A stretch of 64,000 nucleotides of DNA, from the NCBI GenBank assembly GCA_030411725.1, contig MU839836.1:248001-312000 (forward strand), read 5' to 3'. A program made the position numbers and the translations under genes. Positions 11,444 through 22,773 of this stretch are shown piece by piece. Origin of the DNA: Echria macrotheca (Eukaryota > Ascomycota > Sordariomycetes > Sordariales > Schizotheciaceae). The notes beneath the pieces are model-generated. The model made no database searches, was not told the origin of the DNA, and saw nothing but the letters and a program-made list of their open reading frames with translations. How positions within the stretch are numbered: the first letter of the stretch is position 1; every line of letters starts with the position of its first letter.

Positions 11444-12344
11444 TCACCTCCGCGTTGCGGTATTATCCCCGCCACCGACGACGCCGTGCCGGCTCCGCTC
11501 GTGTCGCCGCACGTTATCGGCGCGCGATTCGTAGCCGCACACGCGACATGCCGTCTTCTCGGACTTTGCGCCAACGCGGGCGGCGTATTCCTCATGGCGC
11601 GACCAGAGGTGGCGATCAAGCGCGCGCTTGTCGAGGTGGCTCTTCTTGCAGAGCGGGCAGCAGAAGTGGCGGCGGTGTTTGCGTTCGTGTCTCCTTTTCA
11701 TCCGTTAGTGCTAATCTGGCTGCCGGGGAGCAAAAAACTTACTTGAGACTGGCTGTTGTGGAGAAAGTCTCGAAGCAGGTCGGTTCGGAGCAAAAGAAGA
11801 GCTCTAGCGCGGGCGTCGGCGGCGTTGAGTTGGGCGTGCTGCTCATCCCGGGGACTGGGGACCCGAAACTGCTGTCCGAGGCGGACGGGCTGTTGGTGGG
11901 CCAGATGTCGCCGGCGAAGGCGCCATCCGTCGACAGCACGGCAGACGGGCTGCTCCCCGGCATCAGCTCGGGGAAGAAGGCGGGAGGAGGGACGAAGGCG
12001 GTCTCGGCGGTGGGATGCGCAGCCGGAAGTGGTGAGGGTTCCGGGAAGATGGCTGTATCCATCAGGAGGGCGAGATCGAAGGCGAATTGCGCATCGCCGA
12101 GAACATCCTCCGCGGGGGACATCGCAGGAAACGCAGGACCGGCGTGCTGCTGGTTCCACGTAGCGTGATATGCGAAGTCCGGGCTACCTGATGGAGGGTA
12201 GGTCGGGAAGAGGGTTTGGGCGTGGGCGGAGATGGGGGTGGAGGATTCGGATACCGGAACCCGCACTGGCACGGGTACTAGGATCCATTCCACCCGCTCA
12301 TCGGCGGAGCATGGCGGGAACGGATCCCCAAACATAGTCGACAT
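11444..12344 (-). CDS. C2H2 zinc-finger protein, putative transcription factor
   Basis: Protein of 283 aa from two exons (12344-11743, 11693-11444) with a 49-nt intron (GTAAGT donor). The N-terminal 180 residues are Pro/Ser-rich and disordered, as in activation regions. Splicing completes the first finger, CSEPTCFETFSTTASLKRH. A second finger follows (CCPLCKKSHLDKRALDRH) and a third (CRVCGYESRADNVRRHERSRH), all near the C-terminus. The arrangement suggests a nuclear sequence-specific regulator. The next upstream gene on the same strand (12538-13410) is of unknown function, so no target is implied. Confidence 0.85.
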
Positions 12345-12537
12345 GGCGTAGGGTAAAGGCGGTGTTCTCAGGAACAGTCGTGAGCGTGTTTTGTTTGGGT
12401 TGCAGGGTTGGTTGATCTTGGTGGCTTTTGTCCGTAGACGTCAGGTTAAGCAGGGCACAGGTTGAAACGGATTAGTTTAACGACAATAATCCAGGTCGGA
12501 AGGCACTGGTCTGGTGCCTCCATGAAGCGCCCGCTTC

Positions 12538-13410
12538 CTAACAAGCCATTACCAACACCTGTCCATTGCCGCCAACACTGCTCGAGGAGTCTTGTGCTGA
12601 TTCGCAACGCGCAGGTAAGAGCCTGTCTCCGTCAGTGGAATCACCAGTCGACAAGCCGTCATCCAATTCTGCGCCTCCGCCGCTTTGTGTTTTTGCTTGG
12701 TTCGTGATGAACCGCAAAACATCAAGCCAGCGGAAGAATTGGTCCACCATGGCGGTTGCTGTTGCTAAAGTCGTACTCGACCAAACCGCTTCGGATCCGG
12801 GACCCATTATCTCGGTAAACATCCAGGTACTAGAAAGTTGTCGGTCGTCGTGACCCGAACTTGACGGCTCTCGGCCCTGTCCTTTGTAGACGAAGGCGTG
12901 TTCGCAATACGCACAGGTGCCTTGTCGACGTAAACCGGCAGTGCCGGTGCGGGAGGCCGGGCGTATGAGTACTCGTGGACGTCCATGCGGACGAGAGGTG
13001 GGAGTGGCCATTTGACGGAGGTGGCCCAGGAGGCTCAGGAGCAGCCCGGTGGCAAATGACCAAGTGGGATGGCCAAACATTGGTCGCTCAAGAAATGGAG
13101 TCGGACTGATAGTTCGCAGGTTTGGATCCGACACGGGAGCCCATGATCTGGGAGAATCGGCGAAGGGCGATTGGTGGCCGGGCTCGGAAGAAGCAGTGGA
13201 GGGGACCGCATAGGACAGCGCATCAAACGCGGCTTCCTTCTCATCCATGGAGCTGTTATACTCATTGTACTGGGGAGGCCGGTCATCAGGATCAACAAGG
13301 AAGACCCATCCGGGTTCTTTCGAGGATGACAAGGCGGGTTCGGCGGCATCATGCCGAAGAGGTTCCAGTGGTTCCATCTCGGGACTCGCTGGTGCTGCCT
13401 GAGGGGACAT
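12538..13410 (-). CDS. Hypothetical protein, low complexity
   Basis: Open frame of 290 aa starting at a true ATG. I do not recognise it. The first 110 residues are Pro/Ser/Glu-rich and disordered; a short hydrophobic stretch (WSFATGLLLSLLGHL) is followed by a basic Arg-rich part and a CAYCEHAF pair of cysteines, then a Ser/Gly-rich tail. Codon use is GC-rich at third positions, favouring coding, but introns may have been read through. It lies head-to-tail upstream of the zinc-finger gene. Confidence 0.45.
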   Translation of the reverse strand: MSPQAAPASPEMEPLEPLRHDAAEPALSSSKEPGWVFLVDPDDRPPQYNEYNSSMDEKEAAFDALSYAVPSTASSEPGHQSPFADSPRSWAPVSDPNLRTISPTPFLERPMFGHPTWSFATGLLLSLLGHLRQMATPTSRPHGRPRVLIRPASRTGTAGLRRQGTCAYCEHAFVYKGQGREPSSSGHDDRQLSSTWMFTEIMGPGSEAVWSSTTLATATAMVDQFFRWLDVLRFITNQAKTQSGGGAELDDGLSTGDSTDGDRLLPARCESAQDSSSSVGGNGQVLVMAC

Positions 13411-15659
13411 CTTTGGAGATACCTGGCTGGGAGAGCTACGGAGCGTTAAACTTTACTCATTCACATTGAGAGAATCAACACGAACTCTGCTTGCCACGAG
13501 GGGTGGATAGCGACCAAAAGCAACACGGTTTTCGGGTTAGGGTTCCCGCCAACAGCAAAGTCAAAGCGCGGGAGAAGTGCTGCCTGGCGTGAGGCGTTGG
13601 ATGAGGGGTTGCAAATCAGGACAAGATTGAGGCAGCAGGTAAACAATGGAAAAGTGAGGATGGGATTGAAGCAGGGTGGTTGTCGGAGTGAAGGAATTGA
13701 TGAGGGCGGATGAAAGACAAGAGGTCGAGACCCACGGTGCCGGCGACGAGTCATCGGCTGGTATAAAAATGTTAGGACGAACCCGTGCAGCAGGGCGCAC
13801 GAAATGGAGCTGCGCCGCAGCGTTCCATTGAGGACGGCTTGGCGACTGCCGCTAGCCCCTAGTTGGTCTAGCCTGCTGGCTCCCTCCGCCATGGACCCAT
13901 ATTTTCATGCACGACTGCCAATTCTGGCGAATCAGCGGCAGACGTCATTGAGGACGGAACGCCACAGGCTTTCTCTCGTTCGTCCTCATCGTGGCACAGC
14001 GTGGTGTGAGGGTCTTCTGAGCGGACACGACTGAATTGATTGTCACCAAGTTTGGTCTTTTGGATGCATCTCGGGGATCATTTCGGTTTGGATAAAAGGT
14101 GGGCAAATACCAATATTCCACCCAGAACAGAGATGGAAATCTGGCGGAATGCAGCTGGTTCGGTCTACCTCAGGAAGGTACCTGCAGGTCATCCAATCAC
14201 GCAAGATCAGTGTCACAAGCAACGTTGTGGATGAGTAAGACGATAAGTAATGGCAGGTGTCAAATCTGCCCAAGCAGTTGCAACGCACCCATCAGAACTG
14301 AGGTTTGTGTCAAACCCGCCGCCCCAAAGAACGCTACCCAGGCGCGGGCCTCAGCGACGAATTTCAACTTCGTATCTGCCTCGATGGAGCCTGCAACCAT
14401 ACATTGAAGCTGCTCTGGAATGGTCAACGTATTTCAAACCTGGGGTGACGGCCAGAGGCGCTGCGATTTGCTCAGAAGTCGCCGGCCTAAGGTACCTACT
14501 CGGATCAGTCTGCTGTCTCGGGGCTAGAAGGAAACGGAAGAAAACCGAGAGGAGCGCTAACCGGTGATGCATAGGAAAGGTGAAGAGTATTGCGATTTGT
14601 GGTTTCACTTGCTCAGTGACAGAATGGATGCAATCAGCCCACCAACACTGCCTGGGGTACCTAGGTAGGTAGGTACCTGAGCAATTCATGCTGCCGGCAT
14701 CGGAAGAGTGCATCAAACTAACTATCTTCTGTATCAGCCAGCGCGATGCATTCAACCCTATCACGGTAGCGAAAGTATCATACATGTTCTGCTATTTTCT
14801 TGTATCAAGAACTTTAAGCCCAGGCCATCCCTTTCGGTACACCCTCCGCTACAGCTCTTCCCTCCATGCATCCCGGCGTACTGCTCTGTCTTTCTCGTTT
14901 CCATGACATCCGGACCCGACATACGGCTCGTAGCAGCTCGGATGGCTTCAGCATCTGCCACAAAGATCTGAGGGGTGAAACTGATGGGTTAAAGCCCAGT
15001 ACTAGTGTACGGACGGTAATCCTCAGGGGAATAGATTTCATGCCAAGGATAAGGTAAGCAATCATTCTCCGAAGAGTGGTGATGATAGTAAAGAGGTCAA
15101 GAGACCAGTCCACTGAGGAGAAAATGTATGTTTGTTACCGAGATTGCTGCTACAAACTCCCGTGTCCTGAAGTCCTAATATAGGGCTACAATTGTAGTTA
15201 CACGGATGGCTATTTCGACGCCCCTCTTCCTTGTTATCTACAAGTTACAGGCGATCAGTTTCCATCTGTCGCGGCCCGGAAGCCGGGAGCCGGCGTATCA
15301 CCAAAATCTCTGGTGGCCAGCTATTCCCCTATCTAGATTCCACCGTTTCTCTACAAAGGTACTTACCGAACTGGAAGATGTTAGGCAGAGATAAATACCG
15401 CGTCAATCACAACTTGAACAACGAGCCATGTCCTTCGCCCAACCGCAGCTGTCTATCGCCGTTAGGGTGACGGACGACTGGTCAAAAACCACGGGAGCTG
15501 GCTTCAGTGTGGTAGCACTTGTGCAACCCACATGAGTGCCTATGCTGAGAGGCCTACAGCCCCGCTGTGCTTGTCCACTGTCTGATCCGTATGGTCACTG
15601 CGGGGTTGTCGGAGAGTCTTGTCCAAGTTTCAAATACAAGCTGCTCTGTCCCAGCCATT
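13411..15659. other. Long intergenic stretch without supported gene
   Basis: About 2.2 kb with only short open frames on both strands. A TATA-like GGTATAAAAATG lies near 13759-13770, and TACCTAGGTAGGTAGGTACC lies near 14657-14677. No tRNA, known RNA or protein domain is recognised. Confidence 0.45.
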
Positions 15660-17050
15660 ATGGTCCTTGAACAAAAATCTCTTTCATTCGGCCTCAAAAG
15701 CCTTCGAATTCGCATTTTGTATGTGAAGGTTTCTACTATCCTCACCAAGAAACAACTATTGTACAGTTCAAATAGAAACCATGGCCTCCCAACCATTACC
15801 AATATCTCACGCTCTAATCTCACCAAGCCCCCTGGCACGTCCACCAAGGTCACCGACTTCAAACACATTGCCTCCTACACCTGGTGGGACAAGACCGCCC
15901 CGACCATTTCCGTTCCAGGTAACCTCATTCCCATCATCAACCCCTTCCCCTAACACCCCCTCCTCCAGGGTCACCCCCCGTTGGTCCCCCCCATCCACCC
16001 CTCCCCGTCTAGACCCCGACTCCGGCACCGTCTTCATCGACCAAAACGCCTTCCGCTCCCCCACCTCCCCCCTCGAACCGCTCTTCCGCGCCCTCCTAAT
16101 CGAGAACCCTTCCCTGTCTCTTCGGGACATCGACCTCGTAACCGACCGAAACAACCTCCGCAAACTCCTCCGCTTCATCCAGGGCTCCTCCTCAGCAGAC
16201 CCCTTCCAAATCCGCGTCGAGGCCGTCAGTGACGGCGACGGCGATGGCGACGCCACAACAACAACAACAACAACAACAACTCTATTCACGCGCGTCGAGC
16301 CCAAAGTGGTCGATAACGTCCAGGGCTTCCGCGGGTACGGACATAACTTTGAGAAGGCTTATACCACAAAAAAAGACGCGCGGATGAACGGCTATCACAG
16401 GGTGGCGGCGTACACCTTTGGCGGGCTGCGCTGCGTCGTGCGGCACGAGACGGACGCGTACATCGGCGCAATAAACCAAAAAGCCGTGGATTCGTTGGTG
16501 GACTCGCTAGGGGGGTTGTCACTTTTCTCAGTAGGAGGAGACGAAGACAAAACGGCGTCGGGGCTAACGGTGATCAAATCCGGAAATTCTGCAAACGTGC
16601 CCGCCTCGTCGGTGCTCGAGATCAAGACGCGCGCGGCGAGTCGCGGGCTCGATATGCGTGAGGTGCTGCCGCAGCTGTGGATCTCGCAGACGCCCAAGCT
16701 GGCGGTCGGATACCACTACCGCGGCGTTTTTACGGACGTCAATGTCCGCGATGTGGCGGGCGAGATGGCGAAGTGGGAGGCGGCTAACCAGACGGACCTC
16801 GGGAGGCTGGCGGGGTTGTTGGTTCCAGGTTGAGATTATTGGCGTCGTGAAGAGGTCGAGACACAAGCGGGCTGTGGTGGAGTATTCCGGCGGATCGAGC
16901 TTGCGTGTTGTTGATGCGGGCGAGGGGAGGCCGGCTTTGCCGGAGGACTTGTATGGCATGTGGAAGGTTGGTGCGGCGGCGGCGGAGGAAGCGGACGAGC
17001 TTGAGTTCACGGTCAAGAAGGGCAAGAAAAACGAGAAAGCTGTCCGATGA
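15660..17050 (+). pseudogene. Conserved fungal gene with apparent frameshifts
   Basis: The coding content matches a conserved ascomycete protein of unknown function that databases often label 'geranylgeranyl pyrophosphate synthetase' (from my memory of the family, probably a misnomer). Family blocks are in three different frames. TDFKHIASYTWWDKTAPT and SVPG (15856-15918) are in one frame; RWSPP through NQTDLGRLAGLLV (15979-16826) are in a second, and EIIGVVKR to LPEDLYGMW (16836-16965) in a third. A good intron at 15919-15968 does not reconcile the first change: one base is missing in a C6 run. Seven extra bases at about 16827-16833 cause the second. A continuous 350-aa frame from ATG 15781 exists but reads non-conserved Pro/Ser sequence first. 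Either a decaying gene or sequencing indels. Confidence 0.55.
16256..16282. repeat. (ACA)n trinucleotide repeat in coding frame
   Basis: About nine CAA/ACA units encode a polythreonine run inside the conserved fungal gene, a likely length-variable site that keeps frame. Confidence 0.8.
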
Positions 17051-17627
17051 TTTTCCATGGATAGCTAGCCCTTTCGCCTCCGAGAAGCCACAATCGGACC
17101 GCAGCCTACAATCTTGTTTGTCTTTTTCGTATCTCATTGGGGGTTCATTGGGCGAGAACTCAATAGGGCGTCTTAGAGCTTGTTCTCGTTACGGTGAAGC
17201 AGCGGTCCACATTGGATATGTGATGATAGCAGTAAAAGGCTTGCGCAGCTGACGATGTGCCTAAGGGCGAAGATGAGACTACCTAGGTACTGAGGCTCAA
17301 GGTTTCTGCCATGTACTTAGGTATGTTGATAGCGACGACCAATCTGCCCATTCTCCTATTGAGCGTCTCGACATCACCATAGAGGCTTTGGGGCTTTAAC
17401 ACCGTGTTTGGCCCGAGAGGCCGCTCGTTAAGGAGGTCCACATGCACCTAGAACGTGTCTAAGCGTACTAATGTTTGAATGATGCAATTTCCTTTTGATA
17501 TCCACATGGTAGAACCGTCCGCAGTAGACATACTACGCCCTAATCGACTTCAATCTCAATAAACACCTCATGCAATTCATTCCCGTATCACTTTTCAAAG
17601 ATCTTCTGGCCGGCTGGTGGTCCGAAA
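17051..17627. other. Intergenic between convergent genes
   Basis: 3' regions of the frame-broken plus-strand gene and of the minus-strand AA9 gene. CTACCTAGGTACT lies near 17280. No gene seen. Confidence 0.5.
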
Positions 17628-18620
17628 CTAACCCCCGATCGAGTCAAAGTACGCCGTCATATTTCCCTGCTGCAGCAGCACATTATACTGCGTATTGTAG
17701 TACTTGTCATCGGCGTCCTTGCCCTGGCCCGTCGGGCTGATAACAGTCATGGGCTTGGGCGACAGCTGGACCGTGGTCTTGCTCTTGTACAGCGCCGGCC
17801 CGACGGTCGGGTACGTCTTGTTGGACTTGAGATCGAATTTGAAGCCGGGCTCGTCGGGCTGGTACGCGCCCGGGAACTTGGCGCCCTTGGGCGTTGCGGT
17901 GCCGTCGCCCGTGACCTTGAAGTTGAAGCAGGTGAGGTAAAACTGGGGGCCGATGGGGGACCACTCGAAGCCCGGGGTCACGCCGAGATCAAAGTGCAGC
18001 GCGATAATCTAGGGGGTGAGTTAACTACTGTGGCAGGGACACAAGACGGAAAGGCAGACGAACCTCATGCCGAATTATATAGTTGCCGGGCTTGATGTCG
18101 GCCGGGATGGTGGTCGTCCAGTCGCCGTTGTTGTCCACGAGCCGCACGGTGCCCCACACGCCCTTGTCGTCGACCGTGTCCTCGGCGAACTTGACAAACT
18201 CGAGCTCGTTGACGTTGACGTTGGATACGTTGCCCTCGTACGGTGCCATCCACGCCGTGATGGGGCCCTTGTGGCTGTACAGCCATCGCGACCAGTGGAA
18301 CGTGACGTTACTGCCGGCTCGCACCTCGGCAATGGCGCCGGGAGCCGGTGTATGCCCTGAGCTGCAGGCGATGTCGGGCGCCGTCATGTTGAGGAGAGGA
18401 CCGACGCCGCCGCCGCCGAAAGCGATTCGGGACGGCGTGGGGGCCATGAGCGGGTCAATGTAGACATCCCACCCGGGATATCTGACAAATGTTAGAACTG
18501 TGGAAGCTTTATCAGATGGGATTCTTACACCGTGTCGTCGGCGGTGATGCGGTAGACGTAGCCATGGGCGAGGGCCTGGGCGGCGAAGCCCACGACCGAG
18601 AGAGCCTGAGTCGCCTTCAT
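17628..18620 (-). CDS. AA9 lytic polysaccharide monooxygenase
   Basis: Secreted copper enzyme of 296 aa that oxidatively cleaves cellulose or hemicellulose. Three exons (18620-18529, 18481-18064, 18008-17628) are separated by introns of 47 and 55 nt. The signal peptide ends at ALA, so His19 of HGYVYRI becomes the N-terminal copper ligand. The second histidine lies in CSSGHTP and the axial Tyr plus Gln in GPQFYLTCFNF. There is no C-terminal CBM1. A TATATAAAA box is present about 70 bp upstream on the minus strand. It sits 4-7 kb from an AA8 cytochrome and a GH10 xylanase gene, consistent with a cell-wall degradation group. Confidence 0.93.
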
Positions 18621-18685
18621 TGCGAGATTCTTTCAGCTCCACGTCGTCCTGCGGGTTGGTTCCATCTTGGACATCCCCGGGGACA

Positions 18686-18697
18686 TTTTTATATATG
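18686..18697 (-). promoter_or_regulatory. TATA box of AA9 gene
   Basis: CATATATAAAAA on the minus strand, about 70 bp before the ATG. Confidence 0.55.
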
Positions 18698-18699
18698 TC

Positions 18700-20342
18700 G
18701 GCCCATGCGGTGGTACCGCAATAGCCGCCTGGATGAACTGGAGACTTGGGCAAATTAACCAGGAATTGTCCTTTCGCTGTTTGGGTCCTCATGCATTGGT
18801 CCGATCCGGGTTTTCCGGCATCGCGTCATGGGAATCGTGAAATGGGAATAGAAAAATCAGCGGCGAGTATATGACACGGCTTGCGAAGCTCAATAAGAAG
18901 CCTACGAGTCTTGTTTTGGCCTCCACCTTCCGATCATGGTTCGGGAGTGTTTTTATGGGGAACAAGCTCATGGAGCCGGTGCTGGGTATAGAGCTTGTTT
19001 CTGCGGGGGCTACGATTGGAGAAAAATAAAGTTGATCTGCGTTTTCGGGAATTTTCCTTGCAGAAGGCGGGGACCTGCCAGTCCTGCCAACTTCCGATCC
19101 GGTGGGGCCGACTGCACTCGGGACAGCGGAGGCGGGGGATGACAGCGGACCTTCCGCTCGGCAAAGAAGTGAAATTTACTTTGGCAGTGACCCGACACGT
19201 GAGTGGTTCAAGTCCTTCTCGGCTCTCAAGTCTTTGAGAGCAACTTCCTTTTCACTGTTGTTGGTCTTGCCGGTCAAGAACAACCCTTACTACATCCTTC
19301 ATCCCGGGTCGGGTGATAGTGTACGTACCTACCTACTCTCCTCACATTGTCCCTCGTTAAGACGGTCACTTTCATTTCTTCCGTGAGTTGTGTCGAGCGC
19401 TGACATGTGTGGTTGTTGTTCTTCTGTCGTGGGACAGTTGTTTTATACTCTCTTCAGCCTATCCTCCACACATGTGTTCCCAAATCGCCAAAATTAACAA
19501 GATAAGTTTAAGATCTGCGTAAGTTAATAAAGGACTTATCGCTTCCAGTAAGGTTACCAGGTAGGAAGCGCCCCCCAAGGGTTGGTGCAGGGCCGCGCCG
19601 CGCTAACGCGTAGAACGAACATTAGCGACCGCGTCAAGTGGTCTACCGGGTATGTGCTCACAGATAGCGGGCAGTTTCTCTGTGTGACGTTCCGTCAGCC
19701 GCATTCTCTAAGCCCGCTGCTGAACCTGGTCGGTCTTTGGGATGTCTAGACGCAAAGCGTGATATGGGTTCATTTGGTCACTACGCGTTCTTGATAAGAA
19801 GCGCCTCAGGAATCATTCGGGATTAGACACCCCACCTACTGGTAGTATACCGACAAATCAAAGACCGCAGGCCGATCGGCAAGTCCCGCGACACGAGTCT
19901 CGGCCGTTGAACTTCACATGCGCTGCGTCTCATCAAAGACGAGAATGAGATGGCAGACCCAATCATGACCGAGACCGGCCGGCAGTGTGCAACCACCTCC
20001 CCCAAAGCGCGTCAGAACTTTCCAGTGAGCTTCGTGGGATGCAGGGTCCTGCCAGCTGGCCGGAAGCAGCTCCTGACGTCTGCCCAATGACCATGCCAAC
20101 CCTTTTTCCTCGTGCATATCCCACCGGCCAATTGCAACACCAAATCGGCCCGCAACATGACCCTGCCACACCCGGACCCCTTCAGCTCAGGACAGGCATC
20201 TGGATTATACCTAGGTAGGTATCTGAACTGCCACGCCCCCGTGCCCACGATTCCGTCGCAGAAATGTCCCATCACCAACATACTGTGACTGCGACGCCTG
20301 CTACGGTCTGGCGGGATATGCGTGTCCAAGGAAACCGCCAGC
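18700..20342. other. Intergenic, divergent promoters of AA9 and membrane protein
   Basis: Between two divergently transcribed genes. An AT-richer patch at 19480-19545 has the feel of old RIP-type mutation, and TACCTAGGTAGGTA lies near 20208. No gene recognised. Confidence 0.45.
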
Positions 20343-22358
20343 ATGGTCCGCTTCCATAATGGCTGGTTTCTCATTTTTCTGTCGCTTGCGCTTGTCCTAT
20401 TGACCTCTCTTCAGGCCCGCGGCAGCATCCTGACGCGCGGGATTGAGCTCGTCGACCAGTCGAGGGGCTATTCTGTCTTTGTTCTCCGCACCATATCCGA
20501 ACTGGCAGCGCTGGCGCTGTCGGCCGCCATCTCGAGCAGCTGGGAACGCATCAAGTGGGCGCGTATTTGTCATGATGGCTCCGACGCCCGGTTCCTCGAT
20601 TTTCTTACGCTCGACGAGGGCACCAAGATCGTATCGCTCCTTCGACTGGCTGCCGGATGGCGAGGGCCGCCGATGGAGACGCGTCTTTGGAGCTTTGCGA
20701 GGCTCTCCTCCATAATCGTAATTCCTGTCACTAGCATTTTGATTATGAGTACGTTTGTTCTGTCTCTTGGCTTACAGCCATGCTAATTGTCCCAGGTCAA
20801 GTTGAGATCCAGCTCGCTTTCACGGCGGAAAAGACCCAGGCTCCATACTTGGGGTACGCCATGTTTCCCATCAATGCATCCATGGCCGTCGAGTATCTGG
20901 GTTTCAGCGATCTCGTCCTCACCTCTAGTCCGGGGTCTTTCCTCACTAACTCGATTCGATCTGTCAACTTGTCGCCCCAGAGCGAGAGGGACAAGTTCTG
21001 TCGTCTCAACGCGGGCGGCGACAGCGAGAACAGCGACTGCCATCGATCCTACTACATGCCAGGCGAGAGCTTGTTTGCGACCCCCGAACTGATCAACGAC
21101 GCCAGTTTCCCCAGCGCCAGCATCATCCTCGCCAACAACCATCGCGGGTTCCAGCTCGAGTTTGACGCAGGTGACTCGAGTATGTACTTCGATCCGGTTA
21201 ACGAGTGCCGAACATATGCCTCACGGTACTGGTGGGTTTCTGCAGGAGCGGTCAGGTTATGTGTTGGGAGTTCCGGGCCAAACGAGTTGCAAGCACGTAA
21301 GTGAGCATCATCTCCAAGCCTGCTCTGTCTAAATCCCGGCAGGCGTCGTCACATGTCCCGGATCCATTGCTGCACTGCAGAGCTGCTCAAACGACACCTC
21401 ATGGTATAATAACGTCGACTGGACAGTCAAGATGGGAGCCTATTTCCGGAACGCGTCGGTGGCGTACAGTCGGAGCAACGGGACTATCCTCTGGCATTCT
21501 TTTCCAGACGAGGTACGGGTCCCGGTTAACGTCACGCCCAGCGACATTCTCAAGGCATACGATACCCTCCTTCTGGATACCAGCGACTACTTCGCCAAGA
21601 ACAAATCCGATCTCCCCCCGTTTTCCAGCAGCACGTTTGCCACTTTCCTTTGGATGAGCCAGCCAGTTTTTAGTGGCCAGAACGCTACCAACCCGGCCAC
21701 TATGAACGGCGTGTTTGCAGGCCTTCAGTCTCTGCTCGCCATACCGCTATATCTATGTCAAAACGGCGTGGCCCGCCGTTTGGTGCCTCTAGCGCTTGAT
21801 TCCAAGACCATCTCCCAACAAGGTGGAATCGATGCTCTCTTGTCACTGCTCAGTCCGCTACCGCCGCGTACAACCCCTGCCACATTTGCGTATTATCGAT
21901 ACATGGTTCTGGCCAGCACGCCCACACTCATCGCCTATTTGATCCTGTGCGGAATTACTCTGATACTGTGTGCCATCGCAAACGTGGTGGCGGGCGTTAT
22001 CTCTGGCGGGAAACGACACCCGGGGCTGCAAATGAGCCCGGAGCTGAGCCGGTTCCCGGCGCTCGACCTCTTTGCGCACTGCAGCATCGAGGACGAAAGG
22101 CGTCATGTCGTGTATCGGGGGCGGTCGGGGGCGTTCCATACGCCCGAGACGAGCAACCAGACCGAGTGGCTGTCGACGCTGCGCGTGCGATGGGCTGGCG
22201 GGGCGGTGGCCGAGGATGCGCTGCAGCTGGTTGCGCTTGATCATCAGCACAAGGGTGATGTACGTGTGCTCGACGGGGAGTCGAGTCCGTATCTGGGGTC
22301 TCATGAGTCTATTATTATTAGCCCGAGTAGTGTTAGTCTGGCCAAGACGAGGTGGTAG
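20343..22358 (+). CDS. Fungal multi-pass membrane protein, unknown function
   Basis: Predicted protein of about 640 aa in three exons (20343-20749, 20797-21296, 21343-22358) with introns of 47 and 46 nt. The start ATG 20343 is preceded in frame only by a GTG. Topology: a hydrophobic segment near the N-terminus (WFLIFLSLALVLLTSL), a further one before the first intron (LSSIIVIPVTSILIM), a large Cys-containing, N-glycosylation-rich loop of about 400 residues (several NxS/T), and a strong helix near the C-terminus (TLIAYLILCGITLILC) followed by a cytosolic tail. The overall plan resembles fungal DUF3176-type proteins, but I cannot assign it firmly. Confidence 0.75.
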
Positions 22359-22773
22359 TAATACTGGACACTTTTATGTTATTGCGTGGGTTTTGCCATA
22401 ACAGACCACAGGTACAGGCATGCTAGCCGTATATTATTGGTTTTCTTAAGCCGTAAGAAGCCGAAGGCTTCCACCCCTTAAGGGGGTAACCAATTGCTAT
22501 GCTAGGTGGTTATATAAGCACACAAGTGCCTGCCTTACTATCTAATCCTCGTTACGCATGCGCACTGGCCGCTAGCCGTGTATTGACTTTAAAGTTACTT
22601 TAGGGATTGCAGTAAAGCTCTTTGTCACAGAGGAGCTCGGGTATTGCCTCGGATGACAAAGATGATCTCTACGAGTGCCTTCCCCTAAATCCCATAGAGC
22701 TCTAGAACAGCCATTAAATCAAGCGATTCTTTCCCCAGTTACAGCTCTGCCCTTGTCGTTATTCCATCTCCTT
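22359..22773. other. Convergent intergenic with hairpin element
   Basis: Contains the nested hairpin repeat at 22445-22485 and direct repeats GCTAGCCGT(A/G)TATT near 22422 and 22571. AT-rich traces follow at 22580-22610. Confidence 0.5.
22445..22485. repeat. Nested hairpin mini-element, copy 1
   Basis: A 41-bp unit holding GAAGCC-GAA-GGCTTC (6-bp stem, GAA loop) and the palindrome CCCCTTAAGGGG. It differs from the copy at 50989-51028 by three transitions. ATGCTAG flanks both sides (22420 and 22499). Confidence 0.7.

Noticed and set aside
16820..16840. 7-nt GTTCCAG as an ultra-short intron restoring frame
   Set aside because: It begins GT and ends AG, but no spliceosomal intron is this short; a small insertion is the simpler view.
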